Part shown: in pieces, positions 1-10,252 of the stretch
How the letters are laid out: each line of letters opens with the position of its first letter
How positions within the stretch are numbered: the first letter of the stretch is position 1
Source of the DNA: an uncultured Litoreibacter sp.
GTDB taxonomy: Bacteria > Pseudomonadota > Alphaproteobacteria > Rhodobacterales > Rhodobacteraceae
Assembly (NCBI GenBank): GCA_947493265.1
Contig: CANLQL010000001.1
Span: forward strand, 186,001-250,000
Direction of reading: 5' to 3'
Length of the DNA: 64,000 nucleotides
Translations under genes and position numbers: made by a program
Notes under the pieces: generated by a model
The model's database searches: none
What the model saw: only the letters and a program-made list of their open reading frames with translations
What the model was told of the DNA's origin: nothing

Positions 1-82
1 CAACTGATCGCGCGTTTTGCCGTGGGGTAAGCGATATCAGTGTCTTGCTTGCATCTTCTTGCGGACATGGTAGCTCAGCAAA

Positions 83-1003
83 ATGTTCGAGATATTCTTG
101 AAAACGATCCCCTTTTTCTGCCTCATCGGTTTGGGCTATGCGGCAGCGCGGGCGAAATTCTTCAGCCCGCAAGCAACGGCACATCTGACAAAGTTTGTCT
201 TCTACTTTGCGCTGTCGGCGATGCTGTTCAAATTCTCGGCAAACTTGGCACTCAGAGATATCTTGGATTGGACGTCAATCAGTGCCTATTTCACCGCAAC
301 TTTGGCTATTTACCTTATAGTGACCCTGGTTGCGATATTGCGACGCCGCGGCATCGAGGAGGGCGCAATCGAGGCTCAATGCGCGGTCATAGGCAATGTT
401 GGTTTCCTCGGTCTGCCGATGCTCGCATTGCTGATGGGGCCGGAATCCGTTGGCCCGATCATGATGGTTCTGTTCGTCGATCTGATCTTTTTCGGCAGCC
501 TGGTCGTCATACTGATCACTGGATCAAGGGATGGGCGGGTCTCGATTGGGATTTTGAAGACCGTCGGTCTTGGACTTCTGAAGAACCCAATGATCGTGTC
601 AATCACATTGGGCGTCTTCTGGGCCGCGTTTGAGCTGCCGATCCCTGACACAGCCAACGTTTTTCTGGATCAACTTGCAGGGGCCGCAACCCCGGGGGCC
701 TTGTTTGCGATTGGCGCATCGCTGGCCGCCAAATCTGCAGAACGCGTTCAAGTTGCGTTGTGGCTTTCGTCCTGCAAGCTGGTGTTGCACCCTTTGGCTG
801 TCGCATGTGCCGCGCTTTTCGTGTTCGATGTGAACCCCTATACGGCCAGCGTCATGATCGCCGCCGCAGCACTTCCGACCGCAGGCAACGTCTTCATGGT
901 GGCCCAGCACTACGGGACAGCGCCGCAGCGCGTCTCTTCCACAATCCTGATATCAACGGTCCTCAGCATCGTGACGGTGTCCGTGGCAATCGGGCTAGTT
1001 TGA
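83..1003 (+). CDS. AEC family (auxin efflux carrier-like) transporter
   Basis: A 306-residue inner-membrane protein made almost entirely of hydrophobic segments, about eight to ten, separated by short basic loops such as the RRRG stretch near residue 88. The motif GNVGFLGLPM at residues 104-113 and a related LPTAGNVFMVAQ stretch near residue 262 are the two pseudo-symmetric signature regions of the AEC/bile-acid-type fold. Family members export or import small organic anions; the substrate cannot be read from sequence. It is followed after 59 bases by fghA on the same strand, so the two may be co-transcribed. The first 82 bases of the window hold no recognisable gene. Family call is firm; function in the cell is open. 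Confidence 0.88.
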   Translation: MFEIFLKTIPFFCLIGLGYAAARAKFFSPQATAHLTKFVFYFALSAMLFKFSANLALRDILDWTSISAYFTATLAIYLIVTLVAILRRRGIEEGAIEAQCAVIGNVGFLGLPMLALLMGPESVGPIMMVLFVDLIFFGSLVVILITGSRDGRVSIGILKTVGLGLLKNPMIVSITLGVFWAAFELPIPDTANVFLDQLAGAATPGALFAIGASLAAKSAERVQVALWLSSCKLVLHPLAVACAALFVFDVNPYTASVMIAAAALPTAGNVFMVAQHYGTAPQRVSSTILISTVLSIVTVSVAIGLV

Positions 1004-1062
1004 TCGCATCCTTGTTCTCTCAGGCGGTCTGAGTTAGCCGTTAAGGACGAGGAGAAGACAGT

Positions 1063-1902
1063 ATGCAAACCATTTCTGAAAACAAAAGTTTCGGGGGTGT
1101 TCAGGGCGTCTATTCCCACGCCTCGAAGGCCTGCAATTGCGAGATGACATTTGGCCTGTTTTTGCCAGATGCTGCAAAGATCGCGCCGGTCCCGGTCATC
1201 TGGTTTCTTTCCGGTCTGACATGTACGCATGAAAATGCGATGGTAAAGGCTGGGATGCAGGCTTGGGCCGCAGAATACGGCGTTGCCGTCGTTTTCCCGG
1301 ACACGTCACCACGCGGCGATGGCGTGGCTGATGATGATGCGTACGATCTTGGAAAGGGCGCGGGATTTTATGTGAACGCGACCCAAGAACCCTGGGCCCC
1401 ACATTTCCAGATGTACGATTATATCGTCTCCGAACTGCCCGACCTGCTGGCTGCGGAATTTGCGATCGACCCGTCCCGGCAATCAATCACCGGACATTCC
1501 ATGGGTGGGCACGGCGCATTAACCATAGCGATGTCCAACCCGGGTCGTTTCAAAAGCGTTTCGGCCTTCGCACCGATCTGCAATCCAACAGAATCCGATT
1601 GGGGCAAGAAACAGCTGACAGCGTATCTCGGTGAGAATCCGGAGACATGGAAGGCGCATGATTCGACCCTAATCATGCGGCAAACAGGGTTTGATGGACC
1701 CGTTCTGATTGATACAGGGACGACGGACCAGTTCATTGACCTGTTGATGCCGGAAGCGCTGTCTCAGGCGATGGCTGCGCGGCGGCAGGAGGGATATTTT
1801 CGGATGCAAAAAGGCTACGACCACTCCTATTTCTTCATTTCAACCTTTATGGAAGACCATATTTCCTTCCATGCAAATGCTCTATTTGGAGATGATCAAT
1901 GA
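1063..1902 (+). CDS. fghA: S-formylglutathione hydrolase
   Basis: A 279-residue esterase of the alpha/beta-hydrolase fold that hydrolyses S-formylglutathione to formate and glutathione in glutathione-dependent formaldehyde oxidation. The nucleophile is Ser146 in GHSMGGHG. The conserved LSGLTCTHEN stretch lies at residues 49-58, the acid residue is probably in TGTTDQFID near residue 220, and the histidine is in KGYDHSYFF near residue 256. Length equals the family norm (about 278). A strong ribosome site, GGAG, lies about 8 bases upstream. The stop overlaps the next start (ATGA), so the HAD hydrolase is translationally coupled. The partner glutathione-dependent formaldehyde dehydrogenase is not in this window. 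Confidence 0.93.
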   Translation: MQTISENKSFGGVQGVYSHASKACNCEMTFGLFLPDAAKIAPVPVIWFLSGLTCTHENAMVKAGMQAWAAEYGVAVVFPDTSPRGDGVADDDAYDLGKGAGFYVNATQEPWAPHFQMYDYIVSELPDLLAAEFAIDPSRQSITGHSMGGHGALTIAMSNPGRFKSVSAFAPICNPTESDWGKKQLTAYLGENPETWKAHDSTLIMRQTGFDGPVLIDTGTTDQFIDLLMPEALSQAMAARRQEGYFRMQKGYDHSYFFISTFMEDHISFHANALFGDDQ

Positions 1903-2522
1903 CCATCAAAGCGGTTGTGTTCGACATTGGAAACGTCCTTGTCACATGGGATCCCGAAAAGCTTTATGACGCCGTAATTGGGGAAGATCGACGCAAGCGT
2001 ATGTTCGATCAAGTGGACCTCCACGGGATGAACGAACTGGTGGATCTGGGCGCTCCGTTCAAAGAAACGATCTACAGCACGGCCGAAAAGTACCCGGACT
2101 GGGGCGACGAGGTTCGCATGTGGTATGATCGCTGGATTGAAATGGCTTCGCCGGTTCTGGATCAATCCGTTCAATGCCTGCGTGCCCTTCGCGCGAAAGA
2201 TATCCCGGTATTCGCACTCAGCAATTTCGGGATCGAAAGCTTCGATTATGCGGTCACAAAATATCCGTTCCTGGATGAGTTTGACAAACGATACATCTCT
2301 GGACATTTGCGGTGTATCAAACCGGATGCGTCGATTTACGAGATCGTCGAAAAAGACTGCGGTGTCGCGCCGGAAAACCTGCTTTTTGCCGATGATAGAC
2401 TCGATAATTGTGAAGCTGCAATCGAACGCGGATGGCACGCGCATCTATTCAAAACCCCAAAGGGTTGGGCGCAAGAACTTGTCGATCGCGGCCTCCTGAC
2501 CAAAGCTGAAGCTGGCCTATGA
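1899..2522 (+). CDS. HAD-superfamily phosphatase, YihX-like
   Basis: A 207-residue soluble hydrolase of the haloacid dehalogenase superfamily. Motif I is VFDIGNVLV with the nucleophile Asp9; the usual second aspartate is Gly, as in the YihX/FDxGNV subgroup. Motif II is ALSNFG near residue 110, the conserved lysine is in CIKPDAS, and motif IV is FADDRLDN near residue 167. Substrate is probably a small phosphorylated metabolite. It sits between fghA and an ornithine cyclodeaminase-like gene with 4-base ATGA overlaps on both sides, so the three genes form a tight operon, though no shared pathway is evident. Confidence 0.85.
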   Translation: MTIKAVVFDIGNVLVTWDPEKLYDAVIGEDRRKRMFDQVDLHGMNELVDLGAPFKETIYSTAEKYPDWGDEVRMWYDRWIEMASPVLDQSVQCLRALRAKDIPVFALSNFGIESFDYAVTKYPFLDEFDKRYISGHLRCIKPDASIYEIVEKDCGVAPENLLFADDRLDNCEAAIERGWHAHLFKTPKGWAQELVDRGLLTKAEAGL

Positions 2523-3430
2523 GTTTCGCGACGATCAGTTTCGAAGACGGTGACAAACTGTTGGACTGGTCGGACCTGACGGACGCGCTTGCTGCTGGAC
2601 ACGAATTGCCGAAGGCGCAAATCAAGGACACGTTCCTTTACAGGGCGGATGACACATTGCTGTCGCGTGCGGCTTGGATCGATGGATTGGGGCAAGCCGT
2701 CAAAACCGCAACTGTCTTTCCGGGCAATGTGCGGATAAACAAACCAACAATCCATGGTGCTGTTTCCCTTTTTTCAGACGATACCGGGGCCCTTGAAGCG
2801 ATCATCGATTTCAAGCTGGTAACGAAATGGAAAACAGCTGCGGATTCTTTGCTGGCTGCCAAACGGCTTGCCCGACCAGATAGCAATTCGATCTTGATCG
2901 TCGGTGGTGGGCAGGTTGCGGCATCGATGATCGACGCCTATCGCAGTCATTTTCCGCAAGCCAAGATTTCAATCTGGAGCCGTACTTTGGATACGGCACA
3001 AAAGCTTGCCAGATCGAAAAGTTGCATAGCGGTGAGTGATCTTCAATCCGCAGTTCAGACAGCAGATATTATTTGCACCTGCACGATGACCACAGAACCA
3101 GTGATCGCTGGCGAATGGCTGCAACCGGGGCAGCATCTGGACCTCATCGGGGCGTATCGCCCTGATATGCGAGAGGTCGATGATCTGGCTCTCCAAAAAT
3201 CGGATCTGTTTGTCGATTGCTTTGAAACCACATGTGACCATATCGGGGAGCTCAAAATCCCGCTTGAGTCAGGCGCAATCGCCAAGGGTGACATAGTCGC
3301 GGATTTCTACATGCCGCGTAAATTCCAGCGATCCTCCGACGATGTGATCACAATCTGCAAAAATGGCGGCGGGGCGCATCTTGATCTGATCACAAGCCGC
3401 TATATTCTTGACGCGTTTGCAGCCAGGTGA
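2519..3430 (+). CDS. Ornithine cyclodeaminase / mu-crystallin family protein
   Basis: A 303-residue protein with a Rossmann NAD(P)-binding core (ILIVGGGQVAASM, glycines at about 129-131) and the flanking dimerisation domain typical of ornithine cyclodeaminase, alanine dehydrogenase and ketimine reductases. The motif VRINKPTIHGA near residue 71 and the basic KWKTAAD stretch near 103-109 match the substrate-binding part of the family, and GAYRPDMREVDD is the usual dinucleotide-domain motif. The reaction (cyclodeamination, or imine/ketimine reduction) cannot be assigned from sequence. It is the last gene of the fghA-HAD-OCD operon, and zapE follows after 9 bases. Confidence 0.85.
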   Translation: MSFATISFEDGDKLLDWSDLTDALAAGHELPKAQIKDTFLYRADDTLLSRAAWIDGLGQAVKTATVFPGNVRINKPTIHGAVSLFSDDTGALEAIIDFKLVTKWKTAADSLLAAKRLARPDSNSILIVGGGQVAASMIDAYRSHFPQAKISIWSRTLDTAQKLARSKSCIAVSDLQSAVQTADIICTCTMTTEPVIAGEWLQPGQHLDLIGAYRPDMREVDDLALQKSDLFVDCFETTCDHIGELKIPLESGAIAKGDIVADFYMPRKFQRSSDDVITICKNGGGAHLDLITSRYILDAFAAR

Positions 3431-3439
3431 GGGCGCGTA

Positions 3440-4510
3440 TTGACGCTTCTGGAAACATATCAAAGCAAAATCAAATCCGGTGAACTGACCGCAGATCCAG
3501 CCCAAGCGGAACTTGTCCCGGTTCTTGATGACCTTCTGGCGCAGCTGGAAGAACCTGCTAAAAAAGGTTTCTTAGGACGGTTTTCCGGCAAAACAGAGTC
3601 TCTCAAAGGCCAATACATCTGGGGGGGCGTTGGTCGCGGAAAGTCCATGCTAATGGATTTGTTCTATGAGCATGTATCAGAACCGCGGAAGCGGCGCGTG
3701 CATTTTCATGCCTTCATGCAGGAAATACATTCAGCCTTGCATGAAGCCAGAAAAACCGACGTCACCGACCCCATCGAACCTGTTGCGCAAGACGTCATCC
3801 GCGATGCGCGCGTGCTATGCTTCGATGAAATGCAAATCACGGACATTACCGACGCGATGATCGTCGGCAGGTTGTTCGAAAAGCTTTTTGCGGCTGGCGT
3901 CGTTGTGATCACAACCTCCAATCGCCCTCCGGATGATCTGTACAAGGATGGGCTGAACCGGGATCTGTTTTTGCCCTTTATCGCGCTGATCAAGGAAAAG
4001 CTCTCTATCTATGAGCTAACCAGCCCAACAGATCACCGTCAAAACCGCCTCTCAAACGAACAGGTCTATTTCTCACCAGCCGACGCCGCTGCGAAGGAGG
4101 CGATTTCGAATATCTGGAACGACCTGACCAACGGACAGGCCCATGAACACGAACTTTTGGTGAAAACCCGCAAAGTAAGGCTTCCATTATTTCACAATGG
4201 CATGGCACGCGCGAATTTCTTTGATCTGTGCGGCAATCCTTTGGGGCCTGCAGATTATCTTGCCATCGGAGACGCCGTCCGGGTCCTGGTATTGGAAGAC
4301 ATCCCCCGCCTGTCACGCGGCAACTACAACGCCGCAAAGCGGTTCGTGACACTGATTGATGCGCTCTATGAGGCCCGCGTGCGCTTGATCTGTTCAGCGG
4401 CAGATATTCCCGAACGGCTTTATGTGGAGGGGGACGGCTCTTTTGAGTTTGCCAGAACCGCGTCCCGGCTACGAGAAATGCAAAGCGACAGTTGGACGAA
4501 GATCAGCTAG
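3440..4510 (+). CDS. zapE: Cell division protein ZapE (AFG1-like ATPase)
   Basis: A 356-residue AFG1/ZapE family ATPase. Walker A is GGVGRGKS at residues 62-69, Walker B is VLCFDEMQ ending near residue 132, and ITTSNRPPDDLY is the sensor-like region that follows. In other proteobacteria ZapE acts at the constricting Z-ring; the mitochondrial homologue is a quality-control ATPase. The frame opens with TTG nine bases after the previous stop, with no upstream ATG in frame and a GAGGG-like ribosome site at the ornithine cyclodeaminase stop. It is convergent with folC: the last four bases of the two genes overlap. Confidence 0.92.
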   Translation: MTLLETYQSKIKSGELTADPAQAELVPVLDDLLAQLEEPAKKGFLGRFSGKTESLKGQYIWGGVGRGKSMLMDLFYEHVSEPRKRRVHFHAFMQEIHSALHEARKTDVTDPIEPVAQDVIRDARVLCFDEMQITDITDAMIVGRLFEKLFAAGVVVITTSNRPPDDLYKDGLNRDLFLPFIALIKEKLSIYELTSPTDHRQNRLSNEQVYFSPADAAAKEAISNIWNDLTNGQAHEHELLVKTRKVRLPLFHNGMARANFFDLCGNPLGPADYLAIGDAVRVLVLEDIPRLSRGNYNAAKRFVTLIDALYEARVRLICSAADIPERLYVEGDGSFEFARTASRLREMQSDSWTKIS

Positions 4511-5781
4511 CCGTTTTCCCGCAACACAGACCCTGCCAAATAAAGCGATCCACAGATCATGATCCGCGCATCGGGCGTGTGCGAGACGATTTCGCGGATC
4601 GCAGATAGGACACTTTCGGACGGGCTGGCTTTCAGGCCGGCGTCGCTGGCCGCTTTTGCCGTTTCGTCAGCAGAAAGCGTGGCCGTTTCAGCTGGAATAG
4701 AGACTGAATACAGCGCATCCGCGACCCCGCGTAGCGGTGACATAAAGCCCGCAACATCTTTCGTATTGAGCATCCCGCAAATCAGGTATGTCGGCCGTTT
4801 TGGCAACGATTGCAGGGTCTGGGCCATCGCGACAGCCGCCGCAGGATTGTGGCCGCCATCAAGCCATAGTTCCGCGGGTCCTGCCGCGTCGACTAACGGT
4901 CCTGATTTCAGCCGTTGCATCCTCGCAGGCCAGCTTGCATCAGTCATTGCACCTTTAAGCGCGTGTTCTGCCACGTCCAAGTGGCGCAGAACTGCAAGTG
5001 CTGCCCCCGCGTTCTGAATTTGATGCGCACCTAAAAGCGCAGGCAAAGGCAGATCGACTAAGCCTCGTTCATCCTGAAAAACTAGTCTGCCGCGTTCCTC
5101 AAACACATGCCAATGTTGGGCGTAGGCTTGCAATGGTGCGCCAATCTTGCCTGCGACGTTTTCGATGACATCAAGCGCATCGTCCATCTGTGGTCCGACA
5201 ACACATGGCACTTGCCGCTTGATAATCCCGGCTTTCTCACCTGCAATTTCAGGGAGAGTTTCCCCCAGGAATTGTTGGTGATCAATCGAAACGGGCGTAA
5301 TCACTGTAACTGCTGGTTTATCGATCACATTGGTTGCGTCCAATCGACCGCCCAATCCAACCTCTAGAAGGCTATAATCGGCTCTAACACGGCTGAAAGC
5401 GAGTATCGCCGCAACGGTTGTGATCTCAAAATAGGTGATCGGCTCACCTTTGTTGGCCACATAACATTCATCAAGAATATCGCTCAGCATGTCCTCGGAA
5501 ATGACCTGCCCCGCCAGCGTAATGCGTTCGTGAAACCGGGCCAGATGCGGGGACGTATAGGCGTGGACCAAATTTCCATCAGCCTCAAGCCCAGCGCGGA
5601 TCATAGCTTGGGTCGAGCCCTTCCCGTTCGTTCCAGCGATATGGATCACCGGCGGCAAACTATGTTGCGGATTGCCCAACGCCTCCAGCAAGCGCCAGAC
5701 GCGGTCTAGGGTCAGGTCGATGATCTTCGGATGAAGCGCCATCATCCGGTCTAGGATGACATCGCTGCCTTGGGCGCTCAC
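4507..5781 (-). CDS. folC: Bifunctional folylpolyglutamate / dihydrofolate synthase
   Basis: A 424-residue Mur-ligase-family enzyme that adds glutamate to dihydropteroate and to reduced folates, using ATP. The nucleotide-binding loop GTNGKGS lies near residues 50-56, the metal-binding [13 protein letters not shown] stretch near residue 76, and the C-terminal Mur domain contains the [10 protein letters not shown] motif near residue 305. The start overlaps the stop of accD by 4 bases (ATGA), an accD-folC pair that is widespread in proteobacteria and links fatty-acid and folate synthesis genes. Length is normal. Confidence 0.95.
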   Translation of the reverse strand: MSAQGSDVILDRMMALHPKIIDLTLDRVWRLLEALGNPQHSLPPVIHIAGTNGKGSTQAMIRAGLEADGNLVHAYTSPHLARFHERITLAGQVISEDMLSDILDECYVANKGEPITYFEITTVAAILAFSRVRADYSLLEVGLGGRLDATNVIDKPAVTVITPVSIDHQQFLGETLPEIAGEKAGIIKRQVPCVVGPQMDDALDVIENVAGKIGAPLQAYAQHWHVFEERGRLVFQDERGLVDLPLPALLGAHQIQNAGAALAVLRHLDVAEHALKGAMTDASWPARMQRLKSGPLVDAAGPAELWLDGGHNPAAAVAMAQTLQSLPKRPTYLICGMLNTKDVAGFMSPLRGVADALYSVSIPAETATLSADETAKAASDAGLKASPSESVLSAIREIVSHTPDARIMICGSLYLAGSVLRENG

Positions 5782-6728
5782 GCTTTTTGGTCCGCCTCGT
5801 TGGCCGCGTCTTCGTCAGAAAGATCAGGCAGCACAATCTGCTCATCTGTTGGCGCTGGCAAATCCCCTTTAACCGCAGGGGATAGTCCCATCAGCATCCG
5901 AACAATCGTGACCAGTTCCGTTTTCATATCCTTGCGGTGTGTCACACGGTCAAGCATCCCGTGATCCAGAAGATATTCCGCCCGCTGGAACCCATCAGGA
6001 AGTTTTTCGCGGATCGTCTGTTCAATCACACGGGGACCTGCAAAACAGATCAACGCATTTGGTTCAGCGATTTGAACGTCGCCCAGCATGGCATAAGACG
6101 CCGTAACACCCCCGGTCGTCGGGTGGGTCAAGACGACGATATAAGGAAGGCCCGCTTCTTTCAGCATTTCGACCGCAACTGTTGTCCGCGGCATTTGCAT
6201 AAGGCTTAGAATGCCTTCCTGCATCCGGGCCCCACCTGCAGCAGAGAAAAGGATCAGTGGGCGTTTCAACTCAATCGCACGCTCAGCGGCGGCAATTATT
6301 GCGTTGCCGACATACATCCCCATTGAGCCGGCCATGAACGAAAAATCCTGTGCCGCGGCGACAACCGGTGTCCGGCCAATCTCGCCTTCTGCCACCAGCA
6401 TCGCTTCTTTTTCACCCGTGGTTTTGACGGCGGTTTTCATCCGGTCGGTGTATTTTTTCTGATCGCGGAAATGCAGCGGATCGGCGACGGGATCAGGAAC
6501 CGAAACATCCGTGAAAATTCCACCATCAAACAGCGCATTGAACCGATCGCGCGGTGTAAGCACCATATGATGGTCGCAATTCGTGCAGACATTGAGATTT
6601 TCTGACAATTCGCGGTGAAACAGCATCGTTCCACATTCATCGCATTTGGACCAAAGATTATCTGGAACTTCGCGTCGCGAGAACAACGAGTTGATCGTTG
6701 GTCGAACGTAGTTAGAAATCCAGTTCAT
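5778..6728 (-). CDS. accD: Acetyl-CoA carboxylase carboxyltransferase subunit beta
   Basis: Beta subunit of the carboxyltransferase that makes malonyl-CoA, the first committed step of fatty-acid synthesis; its partner AccA is not in this window. An N-terminal zinc ribbon (CDECG followed by CTNCDHH) precedes the crotonase-like domain with [11 protein letters not shown]. The start is placed at MNWISNY (316 residues) because a purine-rich AAAAGGGG ribosome site lies just upstream and homologues begin there; the frame stays open to 6836, but those extra 36 residues are basic and unlike the family. The C-terminal tail is acidic and poorly conserved. It is followed by folC in an overlapping operon. 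Confidence 0.95.
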   Translation of the reverse strand: MNWISNYVRPTINSLFSRREVPDNLWSKCDECGTMLFHRELSENLNVCTNCDHHMVLTPRDRFNALFDGGIFTDVSVPDPVADPLHFRDQKKYTDRMKTAVKTTGEKEAMLVAEGEIGRTPVVAAAQDFSFMAGSMGMYVGNAIIAAAERAIELKRPLILFSAAGGARMQEGILSLMQMPRTTVAVEMLKEAGLPYIVVLTHPTTGGVTASYAMLGDVQIAEPNALICFAGPRVIEQTIREKLPDGFQRAEYLLDHGMLDRVTHRKDMKTELVTIVRMLMGLSPAVKGDLPAPTDEQIVLPDLSDEDAANEADQKA

Positions 6729-6795
6729 ATCAGCCCCTTTTCGCTGCCCTTTTCGCGGACCCTTCTGAGATAATCTGCGTGGGTGTGAATTGCAA

Positions 6796-7683
6796 TCAGC
6801 TACGGAAACCGCGACGCAGCACGTACCACACTGCACATATGATCACCATGTCAGCGATCAGAAGCGGTTGAACGATTTCTGTGTCTTTCATCGAGAAATC
6901 CGTGTGGTACAACGCCAGCCCCGACAAACTGTCATCGATGCCGATCAACATCAGAGCGAGGAAGTTGTTCACGAAGTGGAAGCCCATCGCCGCCCCCAGA
7001 TTGCCGGTCACCCGCGTGATGTCCGCGGCAACCAACCCGAAGAGCCCGGTTGCGCAGACGATCAGAAGCGCCGTGGATTGATCAAGTTCGGCGTTGTAAT
7101 GCGCCAGTCCAAACAGAATGGACGGCAAGATCATCCAGACGATTGAATGGCGAAAACGCGCGGCAAGCTGTTGTTGCAAATAGCCACGGAAGATCAGCTC
7201 TTCCCCGGCGGTTTGGATAAACAAAAGCGGTACGGCCCAGACCAGATTTAGCGCCCAGACAGACAGAACCTGAACTTGCAGCAATTCGGTGGGCATCAGT
7301 AGTGATACGATCAGACCGCCTGTGACCAAGCCGACGCCTGCGATGGCAACGGCCTTGAACCAGCTTTTTTTTACGGCCCCGATAGGACCGATCAAGCTAC
7401 GAAGCCCGCGCCAATGCCAAAGTGCGGCAACCCAAGCACCGGCCCACATCCCGACAAACGTGAGCATGAGAATCGCCATTTTCGCAGGGCTATCTGGGAC
7501 CGAGATCGTCTCAAAGATCAAAAGTGGGCTGGACAGACCCAGCACGGCATTGCCAGCAAGGACCAGAAGAAGCGCCAGAACGATATAGACGATCAGCCCT
7601 GTCAGAATCCCAAGGAGAATGCGCCAAATCGCCGGATAGCGCCGCGCAGGCGCGATAAATTGCTCAAATGCGAGTGTAATCAT
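6796..7683 (-). CDS. CPBP family intramembrane glutamic endopeptidase
   Basis: A 295-residue polytopic membrane protein with the CAAX-protease/bacteriocin-processing (Abi) signature: [12 protein letters not shown] carries the EExxxR motif and FGLAHYNAE the FxxxH motif, followed by a third conserved segment with FHFVNN. These residues form the intramembrane active site in the Rce1-like family. The start is placed at MITLAFEQF (7683) because longer readings extend 94 residues into the ilvD promoter and coding region with unlike composition. The gene is divergent from ilvD with about 116 bases between. Its substrate is unknown; no bacteriocin or peptide gene is adjacent. Confidence 0.87.
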   Translation of the reverse strand: MITLAFEQFIAPARRYPAIWRILLGILTGLIVYIVLALLLVLAGNAVLGLSSPLLIFETISVPDSPAKMAILMLTFVGMWAGAWVAALWHWRGLRSLIGPIGAVKKSWFKAVAIAGVGLVTGGLIVSLLMPTELLQVQVLSVWALNLVWAVPLLFIQTAGEELIFRGYLQQQLAARFRHSIVWMILPSILFGLAHYNAELDQSTALLIVCATGLFGLVAADITRVTGNLGAAMGFHFVNNFLALMLIGIDDSLSGLALYHTDFSMKDTEIVQPLLIADMVIICAVWYVLRRGFRS

Positions 7684-7799
7684 GTGTTTTTGCCTGTTGG
7701 ACCTGCCACAAGTTATCCAACGGCGATACTTGCTGCAATCACGCTTGTATACAGACGCCTGCGGCATTATTCCGGTGCCAACTCTTAGGGGAGGCTGAC

Positions 7800-9563
7800 A
7801 TGCTGAAGAAACCAACAGACAAAACGAACTTGCCAAGCCGCTATGTGACGGAAGGGCCTGCACGGGCGCCGCACCGGTCCTATTTCTACGCAATGGGTCT
7901 TGGCGATGAAGAAATTCACCAGCCGTTTGTCGGTGTCGCAACATGTTGGAACGAGGCCGCGCCATGTAATATTGCGCTGAACCGTCAAGCTCAGGCTGTG
8001 AAGTTGGGCGTCAAGCAAGGCAACGGAACACCCCGGGAATTTACCACAATCACCGTAACAGACGGGATTGCCATGGGTCATGAGGGCATGCGCTCCTCGC
8101 TTGCGTCACGCGAAGCAATTGCCGACACGGTTGAACTGACGATGCGCGGCCATTGCTACGATGCGCTGGTCGGTCTTGCAGGATGTGACAAATCCCTGCC
8201 GGGAATGATGATGGCGATGATCCGCCTGAATACGCCGTCGGTCTTTATCTATGGCGGCTCGATCCTTCCCGGCCGTGCGCCAACTGGCGCGGATATCCCC
8301 GCAGAATATGCCAACCGCGATCTGACCGTTCAGGATATGTTTGAGGCTGTCGGCCGTCACCAAGCAGGCGATCTCTCTGATTCTGCGCTTGATGTGTTGG
8401 AACGTGTGGCTTGCCCATCTGCAGGGGCTTGCGGTGGCCAGTTCACAGCCAACACGATGGCCTGCGTGTCCGAGGCGATCGGTCTGGCGCTGCCAAACTC
8501 TGCCGGTGCGCCAGCCCCTTATGAAAGCCGGGATCAGTATTCCATCGCATCAGGTCAGGCGGTCATGCATCTGATCGAAAAGAACATCCGCGCGCGGGAC
8601 ATCGTGACCCGCAAATCGCTGGAAAACGCGGCGCGCGTTGTTGCTTGCACAGGTGGCTCAACCAATGCCGGGCTTCACCTGCCTGCCATGGCCCATGAGG
8701 CCGGAATCGATTTTGATCTGGAAGATGTCTGCGATATCTTCCGCGACACGCCTTACTTCGTCGACCTGAAACCCGGTGGCCAATATGTTGCCAAAGACCT
8801 GTATGAAGCCGGCGGCGTTCCCGTTGTGATGAAAGAGCTGCGTAAAGCGGGTCTGATCCATGAAGACTGTATCACTGCAACGGGCCGCACCATTGGGGAA
8901 GAAATCGATGCGGTTTCTTTGGAAGCCGATGGCAAGGTGATCTATCCGATCGACGCGCCATTGACCAAAACCGGTGGTGTTGTCGGCTTGAAAGGCAATC
9001 TCGCCCCTGAAGGCGCGATTGTGAAAGTTGCTGGCATGGCCACGCAGGAGCAAAACTTCACCGGCCCAGCGCGTGTCTTTGAATGCGAAGAAGACGCGTT
9101 TGAGGCTGTCCAGAAGCGTGAATACAAAGAAGGCGAAGTTCTCGTTATCCGCAATGAAGGTCCATCCGGTGGACCAGGCATGCGTGAAATGCTGGCCACA
9201 ACAGCTGCCCTTTCGGGCCAGGGTATGGGCAAAAAAGTGGCTTTGATCACAGATGGCCGGTTCTCCGGTGCGACCCGTGGGTTCTGTGTGGGCCATGTCG
9301 GTCCAGAGGCCGCACATGGCGGTCCAATCGGGATGCTGAAAGATGGTGACGTCATCACACTGGACGCTGTTGCCGGAACAATCTCTGTTGACCTGACAGA
9401 TGAAGAACTTGCGGCACGCAAAGCCGATTGGAAGGGCCCACGCGAAACCATTTACGCGTCCGGTTCGCTTTGGAAATACGCACAGCTTGTCGGCTCAACG
9501 CGTTTGGGGGCTGTGACCCATCCTGGCGCGAAAATGGAACGCCACATCTATATGGACATCTGA
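7800..9563 (+). CDS. ilvD: Dihydroxy-acid dehydratase
   Basis: A 587-residue IlvD/Edd family dehydratase that converts 2,3-dihydroxy-isovalerate and 2,3-dihydroxy-3-methylvalerate to the 2-oxo acids of valine and isoleucine synthesis. The three iron-sulphur ligand regions are visible: [11 protein letters not shown] near residue 48, [12 protein letters not shown] near 123, and [14 protein letters not shown] near 193. The C-terminal [11 protein letters not shown] motif is also present. The start follows a strong AGGGGAGG ribosome site. The family also contains sugar-acid dehydratases, but the [11 protein letters not shown]-terminus and overall pattern fit IlvD. The other ilv genes are not nearby. 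Confidence 0.93.
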   Translation: MLKKPTDKTNLPSRYVTEGPARAPHRSYFYAMGLGDEEIHQPFVGVATCWNEAAPCNIALNRQAQAVKLGVKQGNGTPREFTTITVTDGIAMGHEGMRSSLASREAIADTVELTMRGHCYDALVGLAGCDKSLPGMMMAMIRLNTPSVFIYGGSILPGRAPTGADIPAEYANRDLTVQDMFEAVGRHQAGDLSDSALDVLERVACPSAGACGGQFTANTMACVSEAIGLALPNSAGAPAPYESRDQYSIASGQAVMHLIEKNIRARDIVTRKSLENAARVVACTGGSTNAGLHLPAMAHEAGIDFDLEDVCDIFRDTPYFVDLKPGGQYVAKDLYEAGGVPVVMKELRKAGLIHEDCITATGRTIGEEIDAVSLEADGKVIYPIDAPLTKTGGVVGLKGNLAPEGAIVKVAGMATQEQNFTGPARVFECEEDAFEAVQKREYKEGEVLVIRNEGPSGGPGMREMLATTAALSGQGMGKKVALITDGRFSGATRGFCVGHVGPEAAHGGPIGMLKDGDVITLDAVAGTISVDLTDEELAARKADWKGPRETIYASGSLWKYAQLVGSTRLGAVTHPGAKMERHIYMDI

Positions 9564-9567
9564 GCCT

Positions 9568-10179
9568 ATGCGCCTCGCAATCCTGATACTTCCGCTGATG
9601 CTGGCATTGCCAAGCTGCACAGAAAGTCTGGGCGGGGCGCAAAACTCTGAGGTCGTTGTGACCCAGAACCAAATCCGACTTGCTGGTCCGCGTGGGTATT
9701 GCGTCGATCCGAACTCTGTTCAGAACGGTGAAACTCAGGCCTTTGCGGTGTTTGGAAATTGTGCCGCAATCAGCGGATCCTTTCGGACAGTCCAACCGAA
9801 AGATCAGGCCATTGCGCTAACCTCTGTGACAAGTTTGGGCTTGGACACACCGCTGGTTTCTGATGCGCCCAATGCGTTTCTTGGGCTTTTTGACACTGAT
9901 GCAGGGAAAGCGGCGTTGTCGCGCAGCAATGATGCGGCCCAAATCACCGTGCAGGAAAGCTTCGTGCAGGGGGACATCGTCTATCTTCGCGTTGATGACC
10001 AAAGCCCCAACCGTCTGCCCGGCGCAGAGCCTGTCTTTTGGCGCGCCTATTTTGATGTCGGCGATAGCCTTGTGACAATCTCGCTGCACAGTTTCGAAGA
10101 TGCGCCCCTGTCTCGGGACAGCTCGTTGGGTGCGCTGCAGGAATTCGTGACAAAAACACGCAGCCAGCCTGCGGCCTGA
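9568..10179 (+). CDS. Putative lipoprotein, unknown function
   Basis: A 203-residue protein with a lipoprotein signal peptide: MRLAILILPLMLALPSC ends in a lipobox with Cys17 as the acylation site. The mature part is neutral to acidic and contains two further cysteines (GYCVDP and GNCAAI) that could form a disulphide. No known catalytic motif is visible. It starts four bases after the ilvD stop and is probably co-transcribed. I do not recognise a named family; it looks like a Rhodobacteraceae-restricted envelope protein. Confidence 0.75.
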   Translation: MRLAILILPLMLALPSCTESLGGAQNSEVVVTQNQIRLAGPRGYCVDPNSVQNGETQAFAVFGNCAAISGSFRTVQPKDQAIALTSVTSLGLDTPLVSDAPNAFLGLFDTDAGKAALSRSNDAAQITVQESFVQGDIVYLRVDDQSPNRLPGAEPVFWRAYFDVGDSLVTISLHSFEDAPLSRDSSLGALQEFVTKTRSQPAA

Positions 10180-10252
10180 TCGGAACCGGACAGGTCTTGC
10201 TTCTGTTGCAGCTATGGCCCGTCACGTTCAATTCTTTCAATAGACCCATTGT

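Noticed and set aside
8658-9317. A 219-codon open frame antisense to ilvD.
   Set aside because: The composition is that of an antisense shadow, and IlvD Fe-S and catalytic motifs read through on the + strand.
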